Made by a program: the position numbers and the translations under genes
Source: Parietaria judaica
Taxonomy: Eukaryota > Streptophyta > Magnoliopsida > Rosales > Urticaceae
Direction: 5' to 3'
DNA length: 64,000 nucleotides
Assembly (NCBI GenBank): GCA_954871525.1
Contig: OX940862.1
Span: 42,835,732 to 42,899,731, forward strand
In this document: piece after piece, positions 1-9,911 of the stretch
How the letters are laid out: every line of letters starts with the position of its first letter
Position numbering within the stretch: position 1 is the stretch's first letter
The notes under the pieces: generated by a model
Database searches by the model: none
Told to the model about the DNA's origin: nothing
What the model saw: only the letters and a program-made list of their open reading frames with translations

Positions 1-914
1 GAACTTTTGGATCCGGATAATATCCTGATTAACTTTCTCTTGTATCGGTTATGAACTAGGGTTGTTGGACCTTAAGATCCAATTGTACCCTGATTAAAAC
101 GTTGTAGCAAAATGAGATGATCGGTGGTGCCCATTACTATAATATATTTTATAATTTATACTACTACGTTGATACTTGATACACGTAAACTGAATCATGA
201 GTATTGTCTTGTAGCGTTTTTGAGGGAATTCAAGGTCCCAGGCTTTGTTCTTTCTCATCAAAGAAGCTATTGGATTGTGGATTTAAATACAAGTACGGCA
301 TTGATGATATGTTTGATGGAGCTGTTCAGTCGTGCAAAGAAAGGGGTTTTCTTTAATCTAAGCATTTGGATTTTGGGATCAAAGTTCGTGCCGACAAATG
401 GTAAATTTTCTTGCCTAGCAAAGTAAAAAAAAAAAAAAATCTTATGATCATCTACTTTTTCATAGATACTAAATGGTTTTGATTTGATGCTATAAGACTT
501 ACTGTTCGACCAGTTCAGAGTTTTATTTCGATATAGTTACGCCTTAAAATATTTTAGGGGCCACAATTAATATTTTGGTCAAATTTAAAAAAAAAATCTA
601 GCTGGATCAAATTTATTTTTTAGGTATCAAACTGAAATATTTATATTTTTGGATCAAATTGATAATATGTATAATTAAGAAATGAACAAAAATATAATAC
701 TAAATCATTTATATGGGGCTTAAAAATATTGTGACATTAAACAGATAAATGACTAAGGGAAATTATTTGTTTTTATTGGGCATTTCTTCCGGAAATAAAA
801 ATAAAAGAGAATATGCTTCCCAAAAAGCATAATTTATACGTACTTGTGCTGCTATAATCCCCTAAAATATTGGGTTTTAGTCATGCTCTTCATAATAGTT
901 AAGAAAAATTGAGG

Positions 915-1140
915 ATTAAGTCTTAAAATTCGTTTGATTCTTACAAATAAGTCGTTGCATTTAAATTTTGGCAACTAATGTCCTCAAACTCGTCAACTGG
1001 ATGTCACATGCCACTTAATAGTAGCAATAAGGGCCAGACCATGTTTGTAAGAAATTGACGAGGTTGACGACTTTACTCGTCAAAATTTGATTTCAAAGAC
1101 TTCGTTATACGAAACTAATTAGTTTAAGGATTTTACCGCA
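915..1140. mobile_element. Degenerate foldback (MITE-like) element
   Basis: Bases 961-996 and 1,055-1,089 form an inverted repeat: after reverse complementing, 28 of 35 aligned positions match. Weaker similarity continues outward to about 915 and 1,140. It has no coding capacity. I could not identify a target duplication, so the superfamily is open. The divergence between the arms suggests an old insertion. Confidence 0.4.
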
Positions 1141-1620
1141 AACTGATGAGTTTGTATTTCTTTTCCTAATTGTTTGATATGAATAATAACTTCTTTATAA
1201 GCTTAAGTTAGTAATCGGAGAAAGCTATACGTGACTCCCTTTTTACTTCCATTTTGCAGATATTATGGTCATTTTGTCATGGTAAAGAAAATCCAGAAGA
1301 ATAATGTCTTGGATTGGTGGATTCAAGTCTTTTTATGTACGCATTTGCTGATTTCAAGTTTGTAACAATAAAATGTATATTGGATTTGAATATCATATCT
1401 TTTATACATGGTACTACATGGAGTTATTCTCGCTCGACGATTGTTTTTTAATGAATTTAAAATCTTTCCTAATATTTATTATAGATAAAATTTATCTTGA
1501 TTGATTTTGAAACTTTTCATTGCACATTTTACTCTTTTAATCGTTGGTTTTGGGTACGAGCACATCTAACTAAAACGGCATATTTTAATAAAATAGCGCA
1601 ACTTTTTCTAAAAAATTTAA

Positions 1621-1845
1621 GGATAATATCGGCAAAAGTAGCCAAAGTTAGGCCAAGTGTGTTAATAAGTGGCCAAAGCGATTTAACATCGGCATAAATA
1701 TCCAAAGTTTATCAAACCGTAGAAAGTAAAATTTCCATCCATTTCATGCCAACGTCGTTTGCCATGTCATTTCCATGAGTGTTGCGCTTTGGCCACTTAT
1801 TTGCACACTTGGTCTAACTTTGGCAACTTTTGCCGCTATTATCCC
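1621..1845. mobile_element. MULE-type MITE with about 60-bp inverted arms
   Basis: The left arm (1,621-1,680) and right arm (1,784-1,845) are near-perfect reverse complements; the ends read GGATAAT and ATTATCCC, with a loop of about 100 bp. The arm sequence (GGCAAAAGT-GCCAAAGTTAG core) resembles the start of the Mutator-like fragment at 50,834, including an internal GCGATTTAA segment, so both may belong to one terminal-repeat family. I saw no clear 9-11 bp target duplication. No protein is encoded. Confidence 0.6.
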
Positions 1846-2334
1846 TTCATTTCTAAACGTTCTAAAGTATTTTTTTAGGGTTTATCTTGATATTTTTGTT
1901 AATTATTTGACTAAAATATGATTTCCGGAAGAAGTAATTCCGTTTTATAAATTTAGAATACTGAAAATCACTCTCAATTATGAAAACATTAAATGTGCTA
2001 TCGGTTTCATGTGTAATTTATGATCATAGGATTTGACATAAAACCTCTACATATGTAATTGTTATGGACAATTTTTTTTTCAATGAAATATCCATTTAGC
2101 CACAACTTTTTTTTAAAAAAAATTACTCATTATGTGTATAATATACCAAAGTGGGCAGTGTTTTAACAAGTTTGTACAAAATGAGAATTTTGTTGATAAT
2201 GTTGGCATAACATTGTTAGTTAGATCCGGGACTAAATCGAGACTTTGTAATTTATTTTATTGAGATTAATGTAATGAAATTTTACAATAGGAAGTAGTCT
2301 TTCGGTCTATAACGTTAAGGCCTTGTGGTTAATA

Positions 2335-3252
2335 GTTTGGCACATCCAGATACCACAGTTAGCCGACGCGGAAGCCCACGCCAAATGGTGCGATAAATGC
2401 AGCGCCATTCGCTGGCCATACACTGCCTGGCGGAGAAGTTGTCATCAGTATCGGTCCCTCATTCCTGCTAGTCGTGAAGGATTATTTCTAGAAATGGGTA
2501 GAGGCGGAATCCTATGCCAACATCAAAGACTCAGATGTAGAGCACTAGGTGTGGAAAAATATCATACGCCGTTTTGGATTGCCCAAGGAAATAATTGCCG
2601 GTAACGGACCTCAATTCGTGCCAAACAGATTCTTGAATTTCTGCTATAACCGGAAGATTTCCTTGAACACATCCACCCTAAGATATCCACAAAGGAACGG
2701 TCAGGCGGAAGTCTCCAACCGGACCATTGTGGATGGTATCAAGAAAAGACTCGATACCAAAAAAGGACGATGGGCCGATGAGCTCATTGGTGTTCTATGG
2801 TCGTATAGAACCACCCCGCGGAGAGCAACTGGGGAAACCCCGTTTCGATAGTATACGGCACTGAAGCAGTCATACCAGCCAAAATCGAGACCACAAGTCT
2901 CAGGAGGGAGTACGCTCCCGACAACATAGAAATTAACGACGAAATGAGACTAGACCAGCTTGACCATGCAGACGAACGACGCGAGCAAGCTTTAATACGA
3001 ATTGCTAACTACCAAAACTCGGTAGCTAAGTATTACAATTCCAAGGTTAAGCATCACAGATTCATATCCGGGGAATTGGTCCTCAAACGGGTCTTCCAGA
3101 ACACGGACGAGCCCAACGCAAATAAATTGGGGGCTAAATGGGAAGGACCTTATATCGTTACCAAAGTAGTAAAACCCGGTGTATACAAACTAGCTACCCC
3201 GGACGAATCGATAGTCTTTGGAAGCTGGAATGCTATGCATCTCATAAAGTAG
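2335..3252 (+). pseudogene. Integrase remnant of element B
   Basis: This is decayed Ty3/gypsy integrase. The frame passes through the end of the zinc-binding region (KWCDKC near 2,380), then, after a deletion that removes the first catalytic Asp region, the catalytic core ([21 protein letters not shown]) and the C-terminal domain ending WNAMHLIK at 3,248. Several frameshifts are needed. The second catalytic Asp has become Gly: the text reads AGNGPQF where element A has ADNGPQF (about 2,598-2,620). The Glu region (NGQAEVSNR) is kept. It cannot be active. Confidence 0.85.
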
Positions 3253-3280
3253 TACACGTAAAAGGTTAGAGACTGACTTC

Positions 3281-3335
3281 CCATGAACTACGTAATGGCG
3301 TGATCCCCAGAGAATGGACTCCTAGTCTAAAAATG
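3281..3335 (+). other. Conserved pol-end hairpin motif, element B copy
   Basis: About 30 bases after integrase lies GAACTACGTAATG followed by TGATCCCC, matching the motif at the same place in element A. The right arm is lost: the expected GGGTACGTAGGCAGCC is replaced by unrelated bases. It marks the end of the coding part and helps align B with A, C and D. Confidence 0.6.
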
Positions 3336-3572
3336 GATCTCAACCTCAATAAATCACAGAAATCTACCCAAGTAGTACCAAAGTACAAGTAAGTAATCTC
3401 ACCATTGTTAGGAAAGTTCGTTTCATCTCTATCAAGAAAATTTGCATGTCACCAAGCATATCGCAGTAAATCCCGCTCGGGCAGCAAAGTTGTTACATAA
3501 TCATGTCAAGCGTTGTCAATTTATACACAAGTAATAATAAGATCCATTTAAGTCCAGAACATCAAATCATGG

Positions 3573-3745
3573 CAAACATTCGGGTAACATACCCTTTTCT
3601 TTTTAAGTAACATACTTGCCCGGGTACCATACCATTTCTTTGCAAGTAACATACTTTCTCGGGTACCATACCCTTTCTTTGCAAGTAACATACTTGCTCG
3701 GGTACCATACCCTACATCACCTAGCTCGGATACCAAATCCTGCGC
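3573..3745 (+). repeat. 39-bp tandem repeat, about 4 units, in element B
   Basis: Units start AAGTAACATACTTGC and carry CGGGTACCATACCC. Three clear units lie at about 3,605-3,721, with a partial unit before and a decayed one after. Each contains GGGT, five bases, then ACCC, able to form a 4-bp stem; the last, diverged copy reads GGAT-N5-ATCC, which keeps the pairing. The position, between pol and the antisense gene, matches the tandem repeat of element A, but the unit sequence differs. Tandem arrays at this position are known from Tat-lineage elements such as Retand. Confidence 0.75.
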
Positions 3746-4211
3746 TCGTAGGCTCCTGCCCGATCACATGGTTCACCAAGGCGCTACCCGGAAGATCGTA
3801 TCACGCGACCAGGCCTAAAATACCCCAAGGTATTGATTTCACTTACATTTTTCTATTATCCTTTACATCGCAACATTCTAAAACATGAAACCGAGACCGG
3901 GGTATTCGATCTGAAAATCTAAAACTCTTTGGTCAAATATATTGATAAATTTTTTTTTTTTTTGAGAAATTACTAAGTTATATTATCAGTATAAAAAAAA
4001 TTGCAAGAAGATAAAATAATTTATTTGCAAAACAAAAAGCCCTAACCACGAACAGAAGTATTTGCAAAACGACACAAAAAAATTAAAAAAAAGGTTCAGG
4101 TCCCACGACTTGCCCGAAATAAAAAGCCTTAACCAAAGGCTAACAGGTTGTTCAAAACTTATTCAAAACAAAAAAGAAAAAGAGCAACAGCTCAGAAGAT
4201 CAGCGCCTTTT

Positions 4212-7200
4212 CTAGGAAACATCTTCGGATATCTCCTCCTGTGGGGTCGGATCGATCGGGTTTTGTTCGGTCAGTATCGGCTCGGTCGGGGGGGGGGGGG
4301 GGGGAACAGTCGACTCGGTTGGGTTGGGCTTGGTCAAGGTCGGGATGCGCTCGGAAGAGTTCATCTCGGGCACGACAAGGGTTGGCTCGGCAGGCTGGGC
4401 AGGGGCATTCTGTTCAGGATTCGTCCTGGACAAGATCGTCGAACCACGACTCGGTTCGTCAAGGTCTGACGGATTCACCCGCACTCCACGATCTGCATCA
4501 TCAGCATTTGCTGTCAGCTCGAGATCTGGGGAGAGAACTGAGGAGTCCACCACGAGCACCGGCTTCCCGACCAGAAGGACCTCATACTCAAACCTGTCCT
4601 CCATGAAGAATTTTAGCTCGCCCTGGAAATCAGTGATCTTGCCTTCGAGAATCTTGCCAAAAAAGGCAAGATTACCTTGGACTTGGTGCAGAAGCTTGGT
4701 CTGATAAGAAACCTCTTTATGGTGAGAAATCATCGCGTCCCTCTACAGCACCCGCTTCCAGTACTTACGCCAAGCGGCCTAGGCCACCTCTTTCTCCGCA
4801 TACGCTTTTGCCCGAGCCTGCTCCAACGCCTCTAAGGTGTAATTTTGATCCACCTTCACCGCGACCAGCTCATTCCAAAGCTCCACTAGATCCCTTTTGG
4901 CCCGGCTTAGAGCGGCATCAGAGGCGGTGAGCATCCAAACGGCCTTGTTCTCGTTCGCCTGGCACTCAGAGACCAACGCAGAAGCATTTGCAAGCTTCTC
5001 TCGGAGATCCACCTCAGTGATCTCTAGGGCGCCTTGATCTTGTCGTCCTGAACCCCAATCTAGTGCTTGAGTTTGAGGATCTCCTTGTTCCTCGACGCCA
5101 GCTGGCCGGAACTCTTCTCGAGCTCGGCGCTCACCCGGGCAAGCTCCTTTTTTTTCTCGGCTAGTTCAGCCCTGATCTCTTCCCCCCTCCGTGACAGACA
5201 GCCTCTCCTTGAGCTCTTTAACCGAGGCCTCATACTTGAGGACCAAGTCATTAATATACGCTCCGAGCTGCCAACAAGAGTTAAAATTACTTGGAAAATT
5301 TTCATTAAAAAAAACACGCGTAATAAAAGGAGAAAGGAAAAAGGCACCTCGTTTACCTTGGCATGCATCGTAGCAAAGGCGTTGTACGCTTGAGGCTGGG
5401 TGATCTCAGCATCATGGACAGGAGAAACTCCCAACTCGTCTGCTGCTTCAACAGATTCGCCGTTATTTTGGGAGCATCGTGGAGACCCTTATCGCCATAC
5501 CAAGAGACCTTGGCCTCCTTCGAGGGCTCAGGCTGAGGCTTCAAACCCCCCGCCTGCACAGAAGCAACCTCGTGAGCTGGATTCTGCGCTCGCTAGTAGG
5601 AAGTACCCCCGACCACAACCCAATCTCGGCCAGCCGTCTTCTTATGGACGACTCACTGCTTCCCAGATCCCTGGCCCTTACTCAAGGGCTTTAGGCCACT
5701 AGGTCGGGATTGCTCGGAGGAAAACTTAGTTGTCGACTTCTTCACGGACTCCCTCCTAGCCTTCTGAGGAGGCTTGTCCCCCTTAGGCTTCTTGCGAGCA
5801 GCTTTCTTTTCAGCAGAGCGGACTCACTTGCACTGACCCTGAGGGCTCACGGTCTCGACCAGCGCGAGATTGGAAGATATCGGGGCTTGGGGGTCCTGTT
5901 CGACAACGAAGCCGTATCCTCATCCAAAATGTCGACAAAAACTCGCTCAGGGACAGCCCGGGCAGCCTTTTGTTTGGCTGCAGAGAGAGTAGTCCTCTCT
6001 GGGACTTCCTTCTAGGAAACCTCCGAATTAGGAGCCACCCATGCCCCTCAGTGGGCAGAATGAGGGCCGAACTCCGGGTCTCCCCCTCTTTGGGAACCTC
6101 CTTGGCCTGATCAAAGGCCTTCTTCATTCCCTTGGTCACTTCGACCCGACCAGAAGTCTCTTAGCCGACCAGAACTTCCTTCCGTTTCCCGTTCTCCTTT
6201 TCAGCGGCTTTAGCAGCTCGCACGCTGAGCCGTGATATCTCGATAATTGAGCTCGAATGTCAAATCTGCAAACAAACAAAAATCTCTTAGACAAATCCCC
6301 CGACCAAAAATCTAAAAGCAAAATCCATTTCAGAAAAAAAAAAACTCACCTTCTTCCTCGCTGCTCGCTGTACTTGGAAGAGGATTGTAAGGAATGAAAG
6401 TGTTGTGCGGGCCGGAATTCCACTCGTCGGCGAGCTCTTTCCAGACAGAAAAAAGGACCTTGTTCTTAATCTTGCACTCGGTCTCGAGCGGATCATCGAT
6501 CTCACGTTCTTGCCCTTCCGATCTGAAAATACATCAAGAAAACCGATCAGAACAAAATATTCGAGTAGAAAAGGAATTCGAGCAGAAATAAATTAAAAGA
6601 GACTTTACTGATATCTTGAACCCACTTATTCTTATAGGAATCCCATGTGTCAAAAGACCCCAAGCAAGGTTTGAAGAAGAAATATCTATCTTGCGACCCA
6701 TTATTCGTGTTTGGGATTCCCTTTATAAAATCACCCTTGTGACCGTTAACAGAGTTATAGAACCTACCCGCGGTTTTAGGATTCCTCTTGGTCGTAAAGA
6801 CCCCTAACATGTTATACAAAGAGAGCTCGAAACCTTCCTCCGACACCTAACTAAATAAGCGAGCAAGATCCTATACGAGTTCGGGTTCAACTGAGCCAAG
6901 GTAATGTTCATATGATTAACATACCTTAAAATATGCATAGGAATTGGGAACCTCAGCCCGCAATCCTGGAAGTACCTCTCGTAAATGCAAACCCAATCAT
7001 CCCTGGTCGAGTATGCAAACTCATTAGAGTCTGGTACCGGAAGAAGGACAGACTCTGGAATGTTAGAATCCGACCTAAGCCAAGGGTTATTATCTTCCCC
7101 CAGCCGAGATCTAGGAGATTCAGTCTCGAGAAACTCCGAGACAAGAACCAGAGCCTTAGACTTACCATTCTTAGCCTTGCTACTTTCAGCTATTTAAGAA
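4212..7200 (-). pseudogene. Antisense gene of element B: plant-mobile-like domain plus coiled coil
   Basis: Read from about 7,200 leftward, the first block (7,200-6,550) resembles the 'putative gypsy type transposon' domain (Pfam Transposase_28 type): CIYERYFQDCGLRFPIP, then LAQLNPNSYRILLAYLV, then after a frameshift GRFY and DRYFFFKP. A charged linker follows (about 6,300-5,400). An intron lies at 5,268-5,356 with consensus ends (CAAG/GT..GGCAG). The coiled coil comes next, and the tail is acidic, Pro-rich and ends at 4,212. Stops and frameshifts interrupt it. A 17-G run at 4,288-4,304 encodes polyproline. Function unknown; it is the only copy here with a nearly complete N-terminal domain apart from C. 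Confidence 0.7.
5268..5356 (-). other. Intron in antisense gene of element B
   Basis: On the minus strand the segment starts GTAAAC after CAAG and ends TTGGCAG. The next exon opens a few codons before the coiled-coil start (NDLVLKYE). Elements A, C and D have a GT..AG intron at the same place relative to this motif. Length is 89 bp, typical of a short plant intron. Removal restores the joined reading seen by comparison. Confidence 0.65.
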
Positions 7201-7968
7201 CCTAAAAAGCCCAGATACAAAAAACCAGAAAGAAGGCTTAAATCCAGACCTTCAAACTCTAAACCACGACTCAGAAAAGCTACGCAAACAAAGCCTACAA
7301 ACCCTAGGAACTTTCCTATCTCTATTCAAAATGTGGAGCAAAGCCTAAAATAGGAAAAGAAAGCAAGAATAAGAACCTGAAAAACCTAGAACAAGATCGC
7401 CTGAAGGAGTTGCAAAAATTCAATGGCGAAGAAAGGCTCTATTTTCTCCCTCGAGTGCGAAAATGAAGAAGAGAGAGAGATATAAGCTTAAATAGAAAAC
7501 GTTTGGAGCGGTTACCTGAATTCGAAAAGACCCCCCAAGCATAGTGAGAAGTGACTGATTGGACCTCCACTGACAGCACTCGACTCATTTTATACTCGAA
7601 GATAGACCCGCATCGTAAGGCTACAGTTCCCTAAAATCTCGCGCCTAATCTCATCAAACGGTTGAGATCGATCCTTTGGTCGGGACACGTCAGCACGACC
7701 CCGACAGAATGACACGTGTCACAACTGCTCCCTAAAAAAAATTGAAATCATTTCGATTTCAAAAAAAATTCCGTTTGGTCCCTAAAAAATGCGATATTAT
7801 CATAAAAACAGTTCTGATGTCCCCCAATTAAATTCGATTTTGCGGCAAAAGTCACAAAAGTTTCTGATTTCGCAAATTTAATTATTTTTCATCACGAATT
7901 TTTACATGATTATATCAACTTTGATATTATAAATAATACTTCGTATTTTTTTATAGTAGAGGGCTATA
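7201..7968. other. Non-coding region between antisense gene and 3' LTR of element B
   Basis: This would hold the 5' leader and promoter of the antisense gene, read leftward. Minus-strand CTATTTAAG/TTATATCTC followed by a CT-rich tract (about 7,440-7,495) could be a TATA region and leader, but an ATG in the position seen in C and D is absent (ATTG). A purine-rich GTAGAGGGCTATA lies directly before the LTR and could be the polypurine tract. I see no gene on the plus strand. Confidence 0.45.
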
Positions 7969-8918
7969 TGTTGATGTGAAAATTTGTTCCTCAAACGGAA
8001 TTATGAGGTCATTAATTAAATTTATAGTTTAAATTGATTAAGGCCTAAGTTATGAATATAATTGAGTATTCGTGTGATTGGGCATCTAAAATACGAAGCC
8101 CAGAGGCCCATAAAGCATTTAACTATGTTAAGGCCCAAACAAAACCAAAGAGCCCAAAAGGCAAAAGGCTCACCTCGAGCAGAGAGTGCTTGAAAGAAGT
8201 CCGGACAGAGCTTCTCAAAGGAAAAGTCCTAAGCAGAGCTCTAGAATCTCACTTACCAAGAAACCCGACACTAGGTCGAGATACAAAATGCCTATCAGAT
8301 CTAAGGGCCTGGAGAATCCAAAGCTCCTCCCGAACAGAGATTGTTACAAAGAGATCTGAGCAGAATTAGAACAAGGATCCTAAGCCCGACAAGAAACATC
8401 GCCACGATCTAAATTCAAACCCCCACGATGACAAGTCAAATTCCATCACTACACAAATCTCTCAGAAGGTGGCCTACGTGTCAGATCGATAGCAATTCAA
8501 GCTCCGAACTCGAAGCCACCACCAACGTACACCTCCAATGGGCAGAAATCTAAAGGCTATAAAAGCAAGAAGACAGCCCCATCACACGCACACAAGCATT
8601 CACCCTGAGAGAAAAGAGCGGGAGATTTTTTTATTTAAGAGTGTTTTTATCTGTCATTTTTGATCTACTTGGAATTGGCTTGTGGTTCCAGTTGATCACC
8701 TCTTTAAACCAATAAACGTACAGAGGAAGTAGTCAACTACCGCATTAGGATGAACCTCTCAAAAAAACTATGGTGTTCTATACTCTTCTTACTTCTCGTG
8801 TGTCATCATTAAGAGTATTGTCAACGCGGAGGTCAAGATCCACAAAAAATTTAGTATCTTCAAATCGAAATCCCATTCACAACTCATGTGACTTTTGGTC
8901 TGGGAAATCACGTCAACA
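7969..8918 (+). mobile_element. 3' LTR of element B
   Basis: 950 bp, starting TGTTGATGTG and ending CACGTCAACA, nearly perfect terminal inverted repeats. A TATA box (TATAAAAG) is at 8,559-8,566, AATAAA at 8,711, followed by a conserved hairpin (8,722-8,759). There is no primer site after the end, so this is a 3' copy. The partner 5' LTR is not in the window. Confidence 0.75.
8722..8759 (+). promoter_or_regulatory. Conserved LTR hairpin next to AATAAA, element B
   Basis: AGAGG and CCTCT close a structure containing GTAG-TCAA-CTAC. The same block occurs in the otherwise dissimilar LTR of element A (9,649-9,686), also just after AATAAAC. Differences between the copies fall in the unpaired part. 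A role in transcript 3' end formation is inference. Confidence 0.55.
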
Positions 8919-9039
8919 TTAATATCAACAACAATAGATCCTTGCCAGACCCGGAGATCGGCACACTTGGCCGAGAAATGATAATTTCCTCGGAAAAATG
9001 TAGCCCCGTTCCTGACAAGTCCAATGTAAAAATCGGATC
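8919..9039. other. Short spacer between elements B and A
   Basis: About 120 bp lies between the end of B's 3' LTR and the approximate start of A's LTR. I see no gene or motif. It could include the start of A's LTR, since no TGTTGACGTGG start is present and the left end of A is not defined. Confidence 0.35.
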
Positions 9040-9648
9040 ATCGATTGGACTTACGAATCTCTAAAAATTGAACTTCCCGTCAAAATTGGGTTCCTCCGCT
9101 TATTTTGGCGGTCCCATCGCCGGAGCAAGTTTTTCGGAGTTGAAGCAAGCTTCACCGCCACCAACGGATACAGGCTACTTGGCCCAATGAGTTCTAAGGC
9201 CCAATATCCATTCGACAGCAGTCCAGAAAGACGAGGGTAGAGTCGTCATATTCTCTACCCGGCATCCCATTTCAAACTCAGGCAGAAGACCATGAGCGCG
9301 GAGTCAAACCTCCAACGGGCATAATTCAACTACGACGACGAGAACGAAGTCATGGGATACGTGTACCAAGGTCGTCCATTCAATCCGGTCAGCATGGAGT
9401 GAAGACCCCTCGATTCCTGGAAGACCAACGGGAAGAATTGAAGCCTATAAATACCAGGCTCAAGCTCAAATCAACAGACACGCATACTTGCAACCTCGAG
9501 AGAATATACTGAAGAACTTCTTCTCGGCATTCTTGTCCATTTGAGATCTTATTGTATTCTTTCTCCCCTTCTCCATTCCTTTCCATTCTTAGACGCAATC
9601 TAGCTGCCTGTAGTTATCCGTCCATGTTCATTGTCGCAATAAACTAAC

Positions 9649-9686
9649 AGAGGAAGTAGTCAACTACCGCTTTGGGACGAACCTCT
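9649..9686 (+). promoter_or_regulatory. Conserved LTR hairpin next to AATAAA, element A
   Basis: Same block as at 8,722-8,759: AGAGG, then GTAG-TCAA-CTAC, closed by CCTCT. The loop-side bases differ from B while paired segments are identical. AATAAA lies just upstream at 9,638. Confidence 0.55.
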
Positions 9687-9724
9687 ATAAAAAACTCCTC
9701 GTCTAATTTATATTGCTTATATAC

Positions 9725-9725
<1 letters not shown>

Positions 9726-9770
<45 letters not shown>
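9726..9770. repeat. (AT)n microsatellite
   Basis: About 45 bp of uninterrupted AT dinucleotide repeat in the downstream part of element A's LTR, after the TATA box and polyadenylation-like signal. Confidence 0.95.
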
Positions 9771-9772
<2 letters not shown>

Positions 9773-9890
9773 TGAGTGAATCGTGAGCTTGCAACGTGAG
9801 AGATCGAATTCTACCAAATTGTTCCATTCAAAAATATCATACACTCACAAGTCACACTTGACTGATTGAGGTGGGAAACCACGTCAACAG

Positions 9891-9910
9891 TTTGGCGCCG
9901 TCTGTGGGAA
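9891..9910 (+). promoter_or_regulatory. tRNA primer binding site of element A
   Basis: TTTGGCGCCGTCTGTGGGAA begins one base after the LTR end. The same motif follows the LTRs of C (26,557) and D (minus strand, near 49,592). It would pair with a tRNA ending GGCGCCA; I did not identify which tRNA. Confidence 0.8.
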
Positions 9911-9911
9911 A

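Larger units (their letters stand above)
1..2322. other. AT-rich spacer without recognisable gene
   Basis: I see no gene I can name here. The longest open frame (124-426, plus strand, about 100 codons) has no recognisable motif and no support from a second copy, so I do not call it. The stretch holds homopolymer runs, AT-rich sequence and two foldback elements listed separately (about 915-1,140 and 1,621-1,845). Element B begins abruptly near 2,323. Confidence 0.6.
2323..8918 (+). mobile_element. Element B: 5'-truncated Ty3/gypsy Tat-type retrotransposon
   Basis: In order, element B contains an integrase remnant, a pol-end hairpin region, a short tandem repeat, a large antisense gene and a 3' LTR. 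The 5' LTR, gag, protease and RT are missing; the sequence starts abruptly inside integrase near 2,323. The integrase is closely similar to that of element A at 14,750-15,720, which places it in the same lineage. The LTR at 7,969-8,918 begins TGTTGATGTG and ends CACGTCAACA, like the other Tat elements here. No primer site follows its end, consistent with a 3' LTR. Confidence 0.75.
9040..9889 (+). mobile_element. 5' LTR of element A (left end approximate)
   Basis: The right end is firm: GGGAAACCACGTCAACA at 9,889, directly followed by the primer site. TATA box TATAAATA is at 9,446-9,453, AATAAA at 9,638, the shared hairpin at 9,649-9,686 and an (AT)n microsatellite at 9,726-9,770. A start matching the end (TGTTGACGTGG) is absent, so the left boundary is a guess or truncated. 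Confidence 0.55.

Noticed and set aside
124..426. 100-codon open frame near the window start
   Set aside because: No recognisable motif, no second copy, AT-rich surroundings.
3605..3745. Direct repeats resembling a CRISPR array
   Set aside because: The repeats are contiguous with no unique spacers, in a plant retrotransposon.
4062..4704. Overlapping plus-strand frames rich in Gly, Arg and Ser
   Set aside because: They are the complement of the acidic, Pro-rich tail of B's antisense gene, which has homologues in A and D.
8052..8369. 105-codon frame
   Set aside because: Lies wholly inside the 3' LTR of B and has no match in the other LTRs.
8919..9040. A shared junction making B and A one element
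   Set aside because: B's LTR is not followed by a primer site, and the LTRs of B and A are too different to be a pair.
9891..9910. GGCGCC-containing motif as part of a tRNA gene
   Set aside because: It is the primer site directly after an LTR; no cloverleaf or internal promoter boxes nearby.
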